The notes beneath the pieces were generated by a model that saw only the letters and a program-made list of their open reading frames with translations, searched no databases and was not told the DNA's origin. A stretch of 64,000 nucleotides of DNA, taken from an uncultured Bacteroides sp. GTDB lineage: Bacteria; Bacillota; Clostridia; Lachnospirales; Lachnospiraceae. This document shows positions 34,066-42,496 of this stretch, piece after piece. The stretch spans positions 1-64,000 of the forward strand of contig CAMECH010000010.1 of assembly GCA_945913015.1 (NCBI GenBank), written 5' to 3'. A program made the position numbers and the translations under genes. Positions within the stretch are counted from its first letter, which is position 1, and each line of letters opens with the position of its first letter.

Positions 34066-35934
34066 TTACCTGGGTATCCTTCCAAGCACTTCTGTACTTG
34101 AGTTCTCCCCCAGTATATTAGCTCTGGTCTTATGAACTTCCTCCTGATTTGAAAGTTCTTCCTGCCTGCTTTGTTCTTCTGCCTTACGAAGTTCTTCTGC
34201 GCGCTTCGCCTCTTCTGCACGTTTGGCGAGTATTCTCGCAATCACTTCCTCCTCGGCTTTTCTTTCTTCCTCGGCTTTTCTTTCTGCTTCTTCCCTTGCA
34301 AGTCTCTCGGCTTCTTCCTTCGCTGCTTTCTCAGCCGCTGCTCTTTCTATCGCCGCTCTCTGTGCTGCTTCCATCGCAAGTCTTTCAGCTTCTGCTCTTG
34401 CAAGTCTCTCAGCTTCTTCCCTTGCAGCTCTTTCTGCTGCTTCTTTGGCAGCTTTTTCTGCCTCTTCTGCCGCAAGCCTTTCTGCTTCTTCCCTTGCAGC
34501 TCTTTCTGCCTCTTCCCTTGCAGCTCTTTCTGCCTCTTCCCTTGCAGCTCTTTCTGCCTCTGCTGCTGCAATCAAAGCTTCTCTTTCCTGTCTTGCCTTT
34601 TCTCTTGCAGCTTCGCTGGCAAGCCGTTCAGCTTCTGCCCTTGCGGCTTCAGCCTTCTCTCTCTCTTCTTTTTCTCTTGCCTCTTTAAGAGCTTCTTCTA
34701 CCGCTGCTCTTGAAGCAAGATCATCCATGTTTACGTTGGCCGCTGCTGCCTGCGCTCTTAAAGCCTCCTGCGACGCTTTTAATGCTGCCGCCGCTGCTGC
34801 CCTTGATGCAAGATCATCCGCACCGCGTACTATATTATCAAAGCGGTTAGTCTCAATAACCTTTTCCTGTCCTGACAGCTTCTCTTCTGCACCGTCAGCA
34901 ATTGTGGCTGAAACGGTATCAGCCGCTTTACTTGCTTCAGAAGTCTCTATGGCTTGTGGCTGTTCCACATTTCCCGCTGCAACACTTACCGTTTCCTCCT
35001 GCTGATTACCATTTTCTTTCTCAGCATTTTCATCAACACTATTTATCTCAATATGATTAGTTTCCTGCTCAAGCTTCTCCTGTTCAAGCTTTGCCTGCTG
35101 CAGTTTATTATATGCCTCCTCGAGTGCTGCCTGCGCTTCCTGTGCCGCCTTAGCTGCCTCCTCCGCTTTCGCGGCCTGAGTAGCTGCATGCTGCGCCGCC
35201 TTTTCTGCCTCTTCTTTGGCCTGCGCAGCCTTATTACCGGCATCGGCATCATCGCCCCATATCAGAATATCCTCTTCATCAGAAACTCTGTTCACTCTGT
35301 CCTGATGTTTCTGTGTCAGCCGGAGTGGCTCCTGATTACCATACAGACGGTTGTAATCGTCATCATCATTATCCGGCTTTTTGCGGAAAGCCGCCATAAT
35401 AAGCGCAATAATAATCTCAAGTATCAGCACCCCCACTGCCGCAATCAATGTAATTCCGACAGTATACCTTACGAGATTCGGCTTAATTACCATCCCCGTG
35501 GAAGTGCCCTCTTCAAGAATCGATATTTCTTCAATAGGAATAACCTTCTTGGCATTATTACATGCACTTTTGGCAATTGCATCAACATATTTCTTTGCCG
35601 TATTCCTGTCAGGGTTATGTACCGTAAGCTCAATCACATTGCTGTCTGCAGGTGAACTTACAGTCAGATATGATGCCAAATCCTCTGTATTTCCGGCAAT
35701 ACTCTGAGCCTCTGAAATTACAATGCTGCTCTTAAATATAATGGAAAAATCTTCTTTTAATCCACCGCTTCCGGCACGCAGCGCCTGTTCATTATCCTTG
35801 CCCGGAATAACATAAAGCTTAGCCGTCGACTCATATACAGGTGAAATATTATTGTAAAGCACCCCATATGAAACACCGCCGGCAATCAGAACTGCCAAAA
35901 TCCAAATTAATGCAAATCTTGCAAACTTTTTCAT
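34066..35934 (-). CDS. CpsC/Wzz-like membrane protein with long helical cytoplasmic tail
   Basis: 622 residues. TM1 near residues 4-23, an extracytoplasmic Wzz-like domain (about 25-160, with PVYESTAKLYVIPG and SNVIELTVHNPDRNTAKKYV) and TM2 near 164-188. Then comes a cytoplasmic part of over 400 residues, rich in Ala, Glu, Arg and Lys with repeated AREEAER units, predicted as continuous helix or coiled coil. The last residues, STEVLGRIP, resemble the VLGxIP motif found after TM2 in polysaccharide co-polymerases. So the helix appears inserted between TM2 and that motif. GAGGGATAAG precedes the ATG at 35934. It is probably cotranscribed with the pseudokinase. Confidence 0.85.
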   Translation of the reverse strand: MKKFARFALIWILAVLIAGGVSYGVLYNNISPVYESTAKLYVIPGKDNEQALRAGSGGLKEDFSIIFKSSIVISEAQSIAGNTEDLASYLTVSSPADSNVIELTVHNPDRNTAKKYVDAIAKSACNNAKKVIPIEEISILEEGTSTGMVIKPNLVRYTVGITLIAAVGVLILEIIIALIMAAFRKKPDNDDDDYNRLYGNQEPLRLTQKHQDRVNRVSDEEDILIWGDDADAGNKAAQAKEEAEKAAQHAATQAAKAEEAAKAAQEAQAALEEAYNKLQQAKLEQEKLEQETNHIEINSVDENAEKENGNQQEETVSVAAGNVEQPQAIETSEASKAADTVSATIADGAEEKLSGQEKVIETNRFDNIVRGADDLASRAAAAAALKASQEALRAQAAAANVNMDDLASRAAVEEALKEAREKEEREKAEAARAEAERLASEAAREKARQEREALIAAAEAERAAREEAERAAREEAERAAREEAERLAAEEAEKAAKEAAERAAREEAERLARAEAERLAMEAAQRAAIERAAAEKAAKEEAERLAREEAERKAEEERKAEEEVIARILAKRAEEAKRAEELRKAEEQSRQEELSNQEEVHKTRANILGENSSTEVLGRIPR

Positions 35935-36011
35935 CTTATCCCTCACTTCCAAGCGACCTGTATACCAAAAGCAGACGCGAAATCCTCAGATGCCGTTTCC
36001 CGCCTGCCGCC

Positions 36012-36045
36012 ATAGCTGTTTGCTTTCGCTCAGGAACAAACAACT
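36012..36045. repeat. Palindrome related to 15747-15777
   Basis: ATAGCTGTTTGCTTTCGCTC at 36012-36031 continues into AGGAACAAAC and forms a GTTTG/CAAAC hairpin. It is a near copy of the element between flgG and the flgJ-like gene. Confidence 0.6.
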
Positions 36046-36098
36046 GTACAAAAAACTTATTGGTAACTTCGGCTCAAATATGCGTAAAAAGTAATATA

Positions 36099-37016
36099 TT
36101 AATACAAGCTCTCAGGGTATTTACCCTCATCTATGAGCTTTCTTATTGAAGCCACTACTGTTGGTTTATCCTCTTTATATGTAACACCAAACCATTTGTC
36201 ATTTGACTCAAGTACGGTTACCGCTGCTTTACCGGACTTAATCATTGAGTCTACAATAGACGGAAGAAGGTACTCACTCTTAATATCTCCATCCTTAAGT
36301 CCTCCTAAGAATGACTTAAATCCATCTTCAAGCACATCAAGGAATTCCGGTGTAAATCCCCACATATTCATTGACACATGACTCTTTGGGTCGATTGGAA
36401 CAAGTGCTCCGTCCTTCTCATACGCAACACCGCCATCCTCAGTTTTAACAATACCTGATGTTTCATTAACACCTATAAGATGTCCCTGCTCATCCGTTAC
36501 ACATACACCTCTTGTAACTGCACCATTGTCGCTCAATGTGTTGCCAAGTATAAATCCTGCCATACACATATCATACTCGGTTGCTGCCTTATGTCCGTCA
36601 GTAAGATAGTCATGAATCTTTCTGAAGCCTTCCTTGCCATAATAATCATCTGCATTGATTACCATAAAAGGCTCATTTACCGTGCCCTTACATGCAAGTA
36701 TTGCCTGACCTGTTCCCCAAGGCTTAACTCTTCCCTCAGGAACAGTAAATCCTTCAGGAAGATTATCTATCTCCTGAAAAACATATTCAACATTAACTTT
36801 AGTTGCTATTCTGTTGCCGATAACTTCCTTAAATGTCTCTTCAAGGTCTCTGCGAATTACAAATACAACTTTATTAAATCCGGCTTCAACCGCATCATGA
36901 ATTGAATAATCCATGATTATCTCGCCATTTGGCCCCATCGGTTCAAGCTGCTTAATCCCCCCTCCGAATCTGCTGCCAATTCCGGCTGCCATTATTACCA
37001 GCGTAGTATCCTTCAT
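36099..37016 (-). CDS. Sugar-phosphate nucleotidyltransferase
   Basis: 305 residues of the NTP-transferase family. The N-terminal signature is LVIMAAGIGSRFGGGIKQLE, where most homologues have GxGTRLxPLT...PK. Other conserved parts are PWGTGQAILACK, MVINADDYYG, and CMAGFILGNTLS. The residue pattern resembles a family often annotated as nucleotidyltransferase or NDP-sugar pyrophosphorylase, and I cannot tell the sugar or the nucleotide. Its ribosome site is weak. It lies upstream of the CpsC-like gene with a 160-base gap and may supply activated sugar for surface polymers. Confidence 0.85.
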   Translation of the reverse strand: MKDTTLVIMAAGIGSRFGGGIKQLEPMGPNGEIIMDYSIHDAVEAGFNKVVFVIRRDLEETFKEVIGNRIATKVNVEYVFQEIDNLPEGFTVPEGRVKPWGTGQAILACKGTVNEPFMVINADDYYGKEGFRKIHDYLTDGHKAATEYDMCMAGFILGNTLSDNGAVTRGVCVTDEQGHLIGVNETSGIVKTEDGGVAYEKDGALVPIDPKSHVSMNMWGFTPEFLDVLEDGFKSFLGGLKDGDIKSEYLLPSIVDSMIKSGKAAVTVLESNDKWFGVTYKEDKPTVVASIRKLIDEGKYPESLY

Positions 37017-37149
37017 AATAATCTACTGCATCTGTATACGATCCCCGCGTAAGATGCATTCTCCCTTCTGTTAAGAATATATTATTTTTTATTGTATCAC
37101 ATATAAACCAAAATATCATTATTCATTTTAAAAAATTTAATTTTGAATC

Positions 37150-37908
37150 TCAAGATATTTCAGGATAATAGTACCAGCATATTTTAACTACTTTTCTTGA
37201 CGAGTCTGTATAATACATAAGCTGTGAATAATCATCATCATAGCTTGCATAATCACCTTTAAACGGAGGCTCAAAACACATATATTCCAAAATGCTTCCT
37301 CCTGCTTCAAGTGTTGGCGTACCATTATAATTAATTATGCCATATTCGATTTTTTCTTTTATCTTTCTGTCTTCAAGCTTATCAAGTGTCTTGTCACCAT
37401 ACAAAAACTTACCCAGAATTGTGGCATTATCCTCACTCATTATATTCGCATTCAGGGCATTCTCATCCCTGTAAAACACGTCTCTTACAGAGTCCATATC
37501 CATACCGACTTTTGTATTCCTTGCAATATTCCGCAGCGGATCCGTACATTCCACACCGCAAAGCTTCATAACACCGCCGGCATTCCAAAAGAACAGTGTG
37601 CTTTTTCCGTTTTCTCCGTTATATACAAAAATTCTTTCAGGATTTGCCTCTGCCGCCGCGGTTCTATCCTCGTCCGGCTCACCGAGTATCTTTTTCACCT
37701 CATCAGGTGTCATCCCCATTCTTGCCCCGTCAAATTTCAGATCTTCATTTGAAAACTTTGCCGCACTGCTCTTTGACAACTGCTCATAAGGTATTGATTC
37801 TTCTTCTATATATCCGTCCCCGTTCTTTTCTTCTTTCTTGCCGCATGAAACCAGAAGCATCACCGCCAATGCCGCCGATAATATCACAACTCCTCTCTTT
37901 CTGCCCAT
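37150..37908 (-). CDS. Lipoprotein of unknown function
   Basis: 252 residues with a lipoprotein signal peptide (MGRKRGVVILSAALAVMLLV, then SCGKK; lipidated Cys near residue 22), followed by an acidic linker. A repeated SmpA/BamE-like pattern is visible: DGARMGMTPDEVKKILGEPD near residues 60-80, and later NTKVGMDMDSVRDVF. Such duplicated domains occur in extracytoplasmic lipoproteins of Clostridia, but the role is unknown. AAGGATGGATTTAT precedes the ATG. The gene stands alone, downstream of a region rich in palindromes. Confidence 0.75.
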   Translation of the reverse strand: MGRKRGVVILSAALAVMLLVSCGKKEEKNGDGYIEEESIPYEQLSKSSAAKFSNEDLKFDGARMGMTPDEVKKILGEPDEDRTAAAEANPERIFVYNGENGKSTLFFWNAGGVMKLCGVECTDPLRNIARNTKVGMDMDSVRDVFYRDENALNANIMSEDNATILGKFLYGDKTLDKLEDRKIKEKIEYGIINYNGTPTLEAGGSILEYMCFEPPFKGDYASYDDDYSQLMYYTDSSRKVVKICWYYYPEIS

Positions 37909-37981
37909 ATAAATCCATCCTTTCCGGCATCCGCACAGGACTGACTGTTACAAGCCACCCTCTGCTGCTATGCCTGCATTA

Positions 37982-38092
37982 TTATGTCATGATTTGCCCT
38001 TCGTGCTTTACGATTTCTTCGAAATCTATCGTGATTGTCATTCGCCGCCTGCTATGAACAAGCTGCGCTTGCTCCGGCTCGCTGACGCTCAT
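37982..38092 (-). other. Palindrome-rich intergenic segment with a 36-codon reading frame
   Basis: Between the lipoprotein gene and the GGDEF gene the sequence is unusually rich in short self-complementary words (GATTTCGAAGAAATC; CAAGCGCAGCTTG). It contains an uninterrupted minus-strand frame from ATG 38092 to TAA 37982, without a good ribosome site and with TATAAT overlapping its start. It is more likely a repeat unit than a gene. Confidence 0.4.
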
Positions 38093-38105
38093 TATATCAC
38101 AAAAA

Positions 38106-38165
38106 GCGTTTGAAAAACTTTTTTATGCTGCTATTTTACAGCATAAATAAAAGTTTGACAAACGC
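38106..38165 (-). terminator. Long inverted repeat after the GGDEF gene
   Basis: A 60-base inverted repeat: GCGTTTG with CAAACGC, an inner AAACTTTT-type arm, and TTATGCTG with CAGCATAA around eight bases. On the minus strand it is followed by TTTTTG, so it can terminate the GGDEF transcript. Confidence 0.7.
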
Positions 38166-38187
38166 CCTCATATTGTATTTGCACAAA

Positions 38188-39975
38188 TCATTCTTTATCG
38201 AGCATAAGCTCACATATAAGCCTTCCGATAATTGTTAGATAACTCTTATCTGTGTCAGAGCGCTTATGTGTTCTGTTAAAGATGTCAAATGACATCATTA
38301 CACCATTACCGGACTCATTCTTAAGCATAACCTGCACACATCCTGTGGTTTCCTGATGTTCAAATGCATCCGCAACTTCCTGACACTGTCCCTTCAGACA
38401 TTTAACGTTATTTTCCGAATACACGCCGTTCTCATCAAATTTTGAAACGTAACTGTCTTCCATAGGAAACTTTTCTATCGCACCAATATACTTGCCAACA
38501 GAGTATACTCTCTGCCAGTCACTGCCCTTATATATTGCAATGCCGTCAACATCAAAATAAGCCTGGATTTTGGCAAGCGCCTCATCAAGAGCCGAAAGTC
38601 CCTGCTCATGCAGTTTCAGGATAAGCCCCGAAACCATTGCAAGCTTCTTCTCATTGCTGAGCACAGAGTTAATACCGAGAATTCTGTCTCCATTGTCATT
38701 AACATCTATTTTGCCATGCTTTTCCTCATTATAAATAATATACCTGTTCTTTCCTTTTGCCTTTGCAATATAAAGCGACTTATCAGCCTTCTTGAAAAGA
38801 ACATCATATGCAGTTCCGTCCTCAGGGAATTTGGAAATTCCTATTGAAGTTGTCACTGTAAAATTATCTATAACTCCATTATAAGCCCACTGTATATGCT
38901 TGTTGATAATTCTTAAAATTCTTCTTAAGTCGGCTTCATCCTCAATTCCTTCAAAAAGAATAAAGAATTCATCTCCGCCGAAGCGCCCGACTGCTCCACG
39001 CTGTCCAACCACACTTCTGATGATTTCAGAAACCTTTGACAATACCTGGTCACCAAACATATGTCCATACGTATCATTAACCTTCTTGAAATCATCAATG
39101 TCCATAATTGCGAAATAGAGACTTGTATTGCCTTCATTCAGACGGTCCATTGTATACTCACTGATTGCACGCTTATTCAGAAGTCCTGTCCCCGCATCTC
39201 TTGCTGCTTCAGTAAGATAGTATGCCTCTTCTTTCTTTGCCCTGCTTGTTGACTTCATGACTCCGACCGAAAGATAGCGTCCGTCTTCACCGTATATTGT
39301 TCCGCCTTTAATATCATAACCCGAGGCAAGTGTCTCCTCATTAAATACAGCACCACTAAGTTTAACATTAAACTCATCCACACCATTGCGTATGCATGTC
39401 AGGAATGTCTCAAATCCGCTTTTGTCCTTAGGTTCAATGCTCTCGTCGGCATCAACTCTTTTTTCAACATTACTCAGCAGGTCTTTAAAAAGCATTACAT
39501 TCTTTGTCCCGCGATACCTGTAAATCATAAGTGTATCTGTCTTATATTCATACTCATAGAAAACCTGTGATGAAAGCCCCAGAAAATGCCTGTACTTATC
39601 AACATCCCGGACATACCTTTCAAACTTATCCTGCATCTGCATAATATTGTTAAAACGTATATCAATGGACTCAAAGCCCTCAAGAATTCTTCCGTTATAC
39701 TGCAGAGTCATATAAAGCCAGACATACTTATCAGATGCATCCCTCATTCTTATTATAAGGCACTGCATTGACTCATGAAGCCTGTCAAATGCTTCTAACA
39801 GTGATGCTTTATCATCCGGATGAACAAGTTCTGTTATAGGATAACAGGAGTTGGTACCAAGAAAATAATATCCGTATTCATCGGCATTGGCTACCGTATA
39901 CCCATCTTTCAGGGAAATCTTTCCGTAATATACCTTTGTAGCTATTGAATCATTTCTATATCCTGTAATATTCAT
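38188..39975 (-). CDS. GGDEF domain protein, probable diguanylate cyclase
   Basis: 595 residues, no membrane segment seen. N-terminal 250 residues resemble two PAS-type sensory domains. The central GGDEF domain (about 265-425) has DIDDFKKVNDTYGHMFGDQV, an intact GRFGGDEFFIL near residue 330 and TTSIGISKFPEDG. No RxxD inhibitory site precedes it. The C-terminal 150 residues look like a GAF-like domain (VDGIAIYKGSDWQRVYSVGK). Expected to make c-di-GMP and so to oppose the HD-GYP protein at 20.6 kb. The ATG at 39975 follows GGGGGGTGGGCACGC; the longer frame to 40032 is unlikely. Confidence 0.9.
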   Translation of the reverse strand: MNITGYRNDSIATKVYYGKISLKDGYTVANADEYGYYFLGTNSCYPITELVHPDDKASLLEAFDRLHESMQCLIIRMRDASDKYVWLYMTLQYNGRILEGFESIDIRFNNIMQMQDKFERYVRDVDKYRHFLGLSSQVFYEYEYKTDTLMIYRYRGTKNVMLFKDLLSNVEKRVDADESIEPKDKSGFETFLTCIRNGVDEFNVKLSGAVFNEETLASGYDIKGGTIYGEDGRYLSVGVMKSTSRAKKEEAYYLTEAARDAGTGLLNKRAISEYTMDRLNEGNTSLYFAIMDIDDFKKVNDTYGHMFGDQVLSKVSEIIRSVVGQRGAVGRFGGDEFFILFEGIEDEADLRRILRIINKHIQWAYNGVIDNFTVTTSIGISKFPEDGTAYDVLFKKADKSLYIAKAKGKNRYIIYNEEKHGKIDVNDNGDRILGINSVLSNEKKLAMVSGLILKLHEQGLSALDEALAKIQAYFDVDGIAIYKGSDWQRVYSVGKYIGAIEKFPMEDSYVSKFDENGVYSENNVKCLKGQCQEVADAFEHQETTGCVQVMLKNESGNGVMMSFDIFNRTHKRSDTDKSYLTIIGRLICELMLDKE

Positions 39976-40081
39976 GCGTGCCCACCCCCCAATAAAATTC
40001 GAGCAGAATAATATGTGTACATTATAGTTCAAAAGTACTATGTTATCAAGTGAATTTTTAAAATTTTTATTCTCAAAATTT

Positions 40082-41245
40082 TTATTTCTCTACTGCACCT
40101 GCAAGCAATATGTCAGACACCTTGTCTGCAAGCACCGAATACCCTACCTCAAGCTTTATGCTCTCTCCAAAGCTGTCAATAATCTTCTGATATGACTCGT
40201 ATCCGTTCTCAGAAGCAATCAGTTCCCCATACTCCTTAAGCTCCTCTTCAGACACAGTCACTCCCTCTTTCTCTCCGATGAGCGTGAGAATCATTTTCTC
40301 CTTGAGGTAATTCTTTGCGTATTCATCTGCATATTCATTAAAATCTGCCTCATCCGCAAATCCATATACACTCTTTAAGTATTTCTCAAATGAATCAATA
40401 TCACTGTAATAGCTTCCATAATATGAATATTCTGACTTTACATTGCTTATGATAGTCTCTGTTACCGACTTAAGCTCATCCTCAGGATATCCGCTCACAG
40501 TAGTTGTCTCATTAATCTTTTCCCATATCTGTGAATACTTATCACTCTCAAATGACTCTTTTGCGCTCTTCTTAAGTGTGTCCTCCACATATTTTGTGAA
40601 ATCGGCGGTTGTCTGCGCATCCGTATCATAGGCACCGGTTGCTACAATAGTCTTAACAAAATCATCATTATACTCAGGAAGCTTCGTATCAATTATTGCG
40701 CTTACCGTAACAGTAAATATAACGTCCTTTCCCGCAAGATCGGAGCTTGTATATGAGTCAGGGAAACGACATGGAATGTCATACTGCTTACCCACCTCAA
40801 GTCCTATAAGTCCATTTTCAAGGTCAGAAATAAATCTTCCCGAGCCGATTGTATACTGTACGTCAGTAGCTGTTCCGCCTGAGAACGCCACACCGTTCAA
40901 GGTTCCGCTATAATCAAGCTTTATCTTATCGCCTGTCTTTGTCGTTCCTGATTTAACCTCTACGTCCTCGCCGCGGCTGCTTCTGATATTATTAATATAA
41001 GTATCTATATTCTGCTGAGTAACATCAAGCTTTGATTTGTCAACAGTAACCTCAACCCCCTTGTATGTTCCAAGATTAACATACTGCTTATATGTCTCCA
41101 TATCCTTCTTAAGCTGCTCAGTATAATTCACACTGTTGCCTGCGCTTTCAGTAGGTGAGTCTGAATTTTTGCCGTCTGCGCCACATGCCGTCAGTGATAA
41201 TGCCGCTGTAAGTGCAAGTGCCAAACCGAAATACTTCTTTTTCAT
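40082..41245 (-). CDS. Trigger-factor-like lipoprotein with FKBP domain
   Basis: 387 residues with a lipoprotein signal (MKKKYFGLALALTAALSLTA, CGADG; lipidated Cys at residue 21). The remainder follows trigger factor from its PPIase domain onward: GDKIKLDYSGTLNGVAFSGG, IGSGRFISDLENGLIGLEVG and FTVTVSAI are FKBP motifs (about residues 105-190), followed by a helical C-terminal chaperone-like region. The ribosome-binding N-terminus is absent. It should act outside the membrane as a prolyl isomerase or chaperone, analogous to PrsA. GGAGGATTATA precedes the ATG. Monocistronic. Confidence 0.9.
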   Translation of the reverse strand: MKKKYFGLALALTAALSLTACGADGKNSDSPTESAGNSVNYTEQLKKDMETYKQYVNLGTYKGVEVTVDKSKLDVTQQNIDTYINNIRSSRGEDVEVKSGTTKTGDKIKLDYSGTLNGVAFSGGTATDVQYTIGSGRFISDLENGLIGLEVGKQYDIPCRFPDSYTSSDLAGKDVIFTVTVSAIIDTKLPEYNDDFVKTIVATGAYDTDAQTTADFTKYVEDTLKKSAKESFESDKYSQIWEKINETTTVSGYPEDELKSVTETIISNVKSEYSYYGSYYSDIDSFEKYLKSVYGFADEADFNEYADEYAKNYLKEKMILTLIGEKEGVTVSEEELKEYGELIASENGYESYQKIIDSFGESIKLEVGYSVLADKVSDILLAGAVEK

Positions 41246-41446
41246 TATAATCCTCCATCAAAATTTACTGCCATACCTCATAAACATATATAAGGCATTT
41301 TATTATTTATACCATGTTTTGTACTAAAATAAAAGTAATTTCATTAAATTCACAATCATTTCACAATGCAAAATATGGATTTTAATATTTTATCGTGATA
41401 GAATAAACAGATATACGATTATAACGAAAGGTCTGATAACTATCAT

Positions 41447-42481
41447 ATGAACATTTTTAATAAAGTTCAAAGGCGGGTGCTGTCAGTTTTTGCCGCAGCG
41501 TCAGTTTTTGGCACACTGCTTGCCGGATGTTCAAGCCCGTTTGAAAATATTGCGCCTGTTGACCCGATAAGCGTATCCGGCTTCAAGCTTAATACATATG
41601 TAGAAATTAAAGGCTATGACCGCAACTGCACAACTGAGCTTCTGCAGAACGCACTCGCCATCTGTGACAAATACGAGCAGATGTTTTCACGTACACTTGA
41701 AACAAGTACTCTGTCACAGTTAAACCGTCACGAGATAACCACAGTTCCTTCCGAACTTGGCGAACTCATTCAGTACGGCATCACATACGGAGCTTTATCT
41801 GACGGCGGTTTTGACATAAGTATAGGCTCCCTGTCATCACTTTGGGACTTTACATCAGCAAGTCCAAAAGTGCCACCCGCAGATTATATCGACATTGCAG
41901 TTAAAAAAATTAATTACAGAGATATATTTCTTGAAAAAAATTCTGACGGGACATATAATGTAACAATTCCGGAAAATATGATTCTGGATGTCGGAGCAAT
42001 TGCCAAAGGCTACATTGCCGACAAAATAAAAGAATATCTTCTCGAGAACAATGTTAAAAGTGCACTTATTAATCTCGGCGGCAATGTCCTGTGTGTGGGA
42101 AGCAAACCTGACAACAGCCCCTACAACGTGCGTGTAAGAAAGCCTTTTGGTGAGTCATCCGAATATCTTTGCCGGCTTGCGGCATCCGACATATCAATTG
42201 TCACCTCAGGCATATACGAGCGGTGTTTCACATATGACGGCAGATTTTATCACCATATACTGAATCCGCGCACAGGTTATCCTTACGACAATGACCTGAC
42301 CCAGGTGACAATAATTTCAAAGGATTCTGTTACCGGAGATTGTCTGAGCACGGTCTGCTTTACGCTCGGACTCAAAAAAGGGCTGTCCCTGATTGAAGCT
42401 ACCGACGGAGTTGAGGCTATTTTTGTAACCAGCGACAATGAGATGCACTACAGCAGCGGTGCAAAAAAATATATTATATAG
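41447..42481 (+). CDS. apbE: ApbE-like FAD:protein FMN transferase (lipoprotein)
   Basis: Attaches FMN covalently to threonine residues of exported flavoproteins such as RnfG/RnfD or NqrC. 344 residues with a lipoprotein signal (LLAGCSS, Cys near 28). ApbE motifs: SGFKLNTYVEIKGYD, ISIGSLSSLWDF, DVGAIAKGYIADKI, ALINLGGNVLCVG, SDISIVTSGIYERCF and HHILNPRTGYPYDN. The metal and FAD residues are intact. No strong ribosome site is seen close to the ATG (AAAGG is 16 bases away). It is followed 15 bases later by a GT2 gene on the same strand. Confidence 0.94.
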   Translation: MNIFNKVQRRVLSVFAAASVFGTLLAGCSSPFENIAPVDPISVSGFKLNTYVEIKGYDRNCTTELLQNALAICDKYEQMFSRTLETSTLSQLNRHEITTVPSELGELIQYGITYGALSDGGFDISIGSLSSLWDFTSASPKVPPADYIDIAVKKINYRDIFLEKNSDGTYNVTIPENMILDVGAIAKGYIADKIKEYLLENNVKSALINLGGNVLCVGSKPDNSPYNVRVRKPFGESSEYLCRLAASDISIVTSGIYERCFTYDGRFYHHILNPRTGYPYDNDLTQVTIISKDSVTGDCLSTVCFTLGLKKGLSLIEATDGVEAIFVTSDNEMHYSSGAKKYII

Positions 42482-42496
42482 AAAACAGAGGTTTGT

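Noticed and set aside
34149-35005. Long plus-strand reading frames rich in Ser, Leu and Phe, and a CRISPR-like regular repeat near 34480-34570
   Set aside because: They are the antisense of the AREEAER-coding helix of the CpsC-like protein. The regular repeats are codon-phased and coding, with no spacers.
37596-38057. 153-codon plus-strand frame opposite the lipoprotein gene
   Set aside because: It lies antisense to a gene with a clear signal peptide and continues into repeat DNA, and has no ribosome site or recognisable domain.
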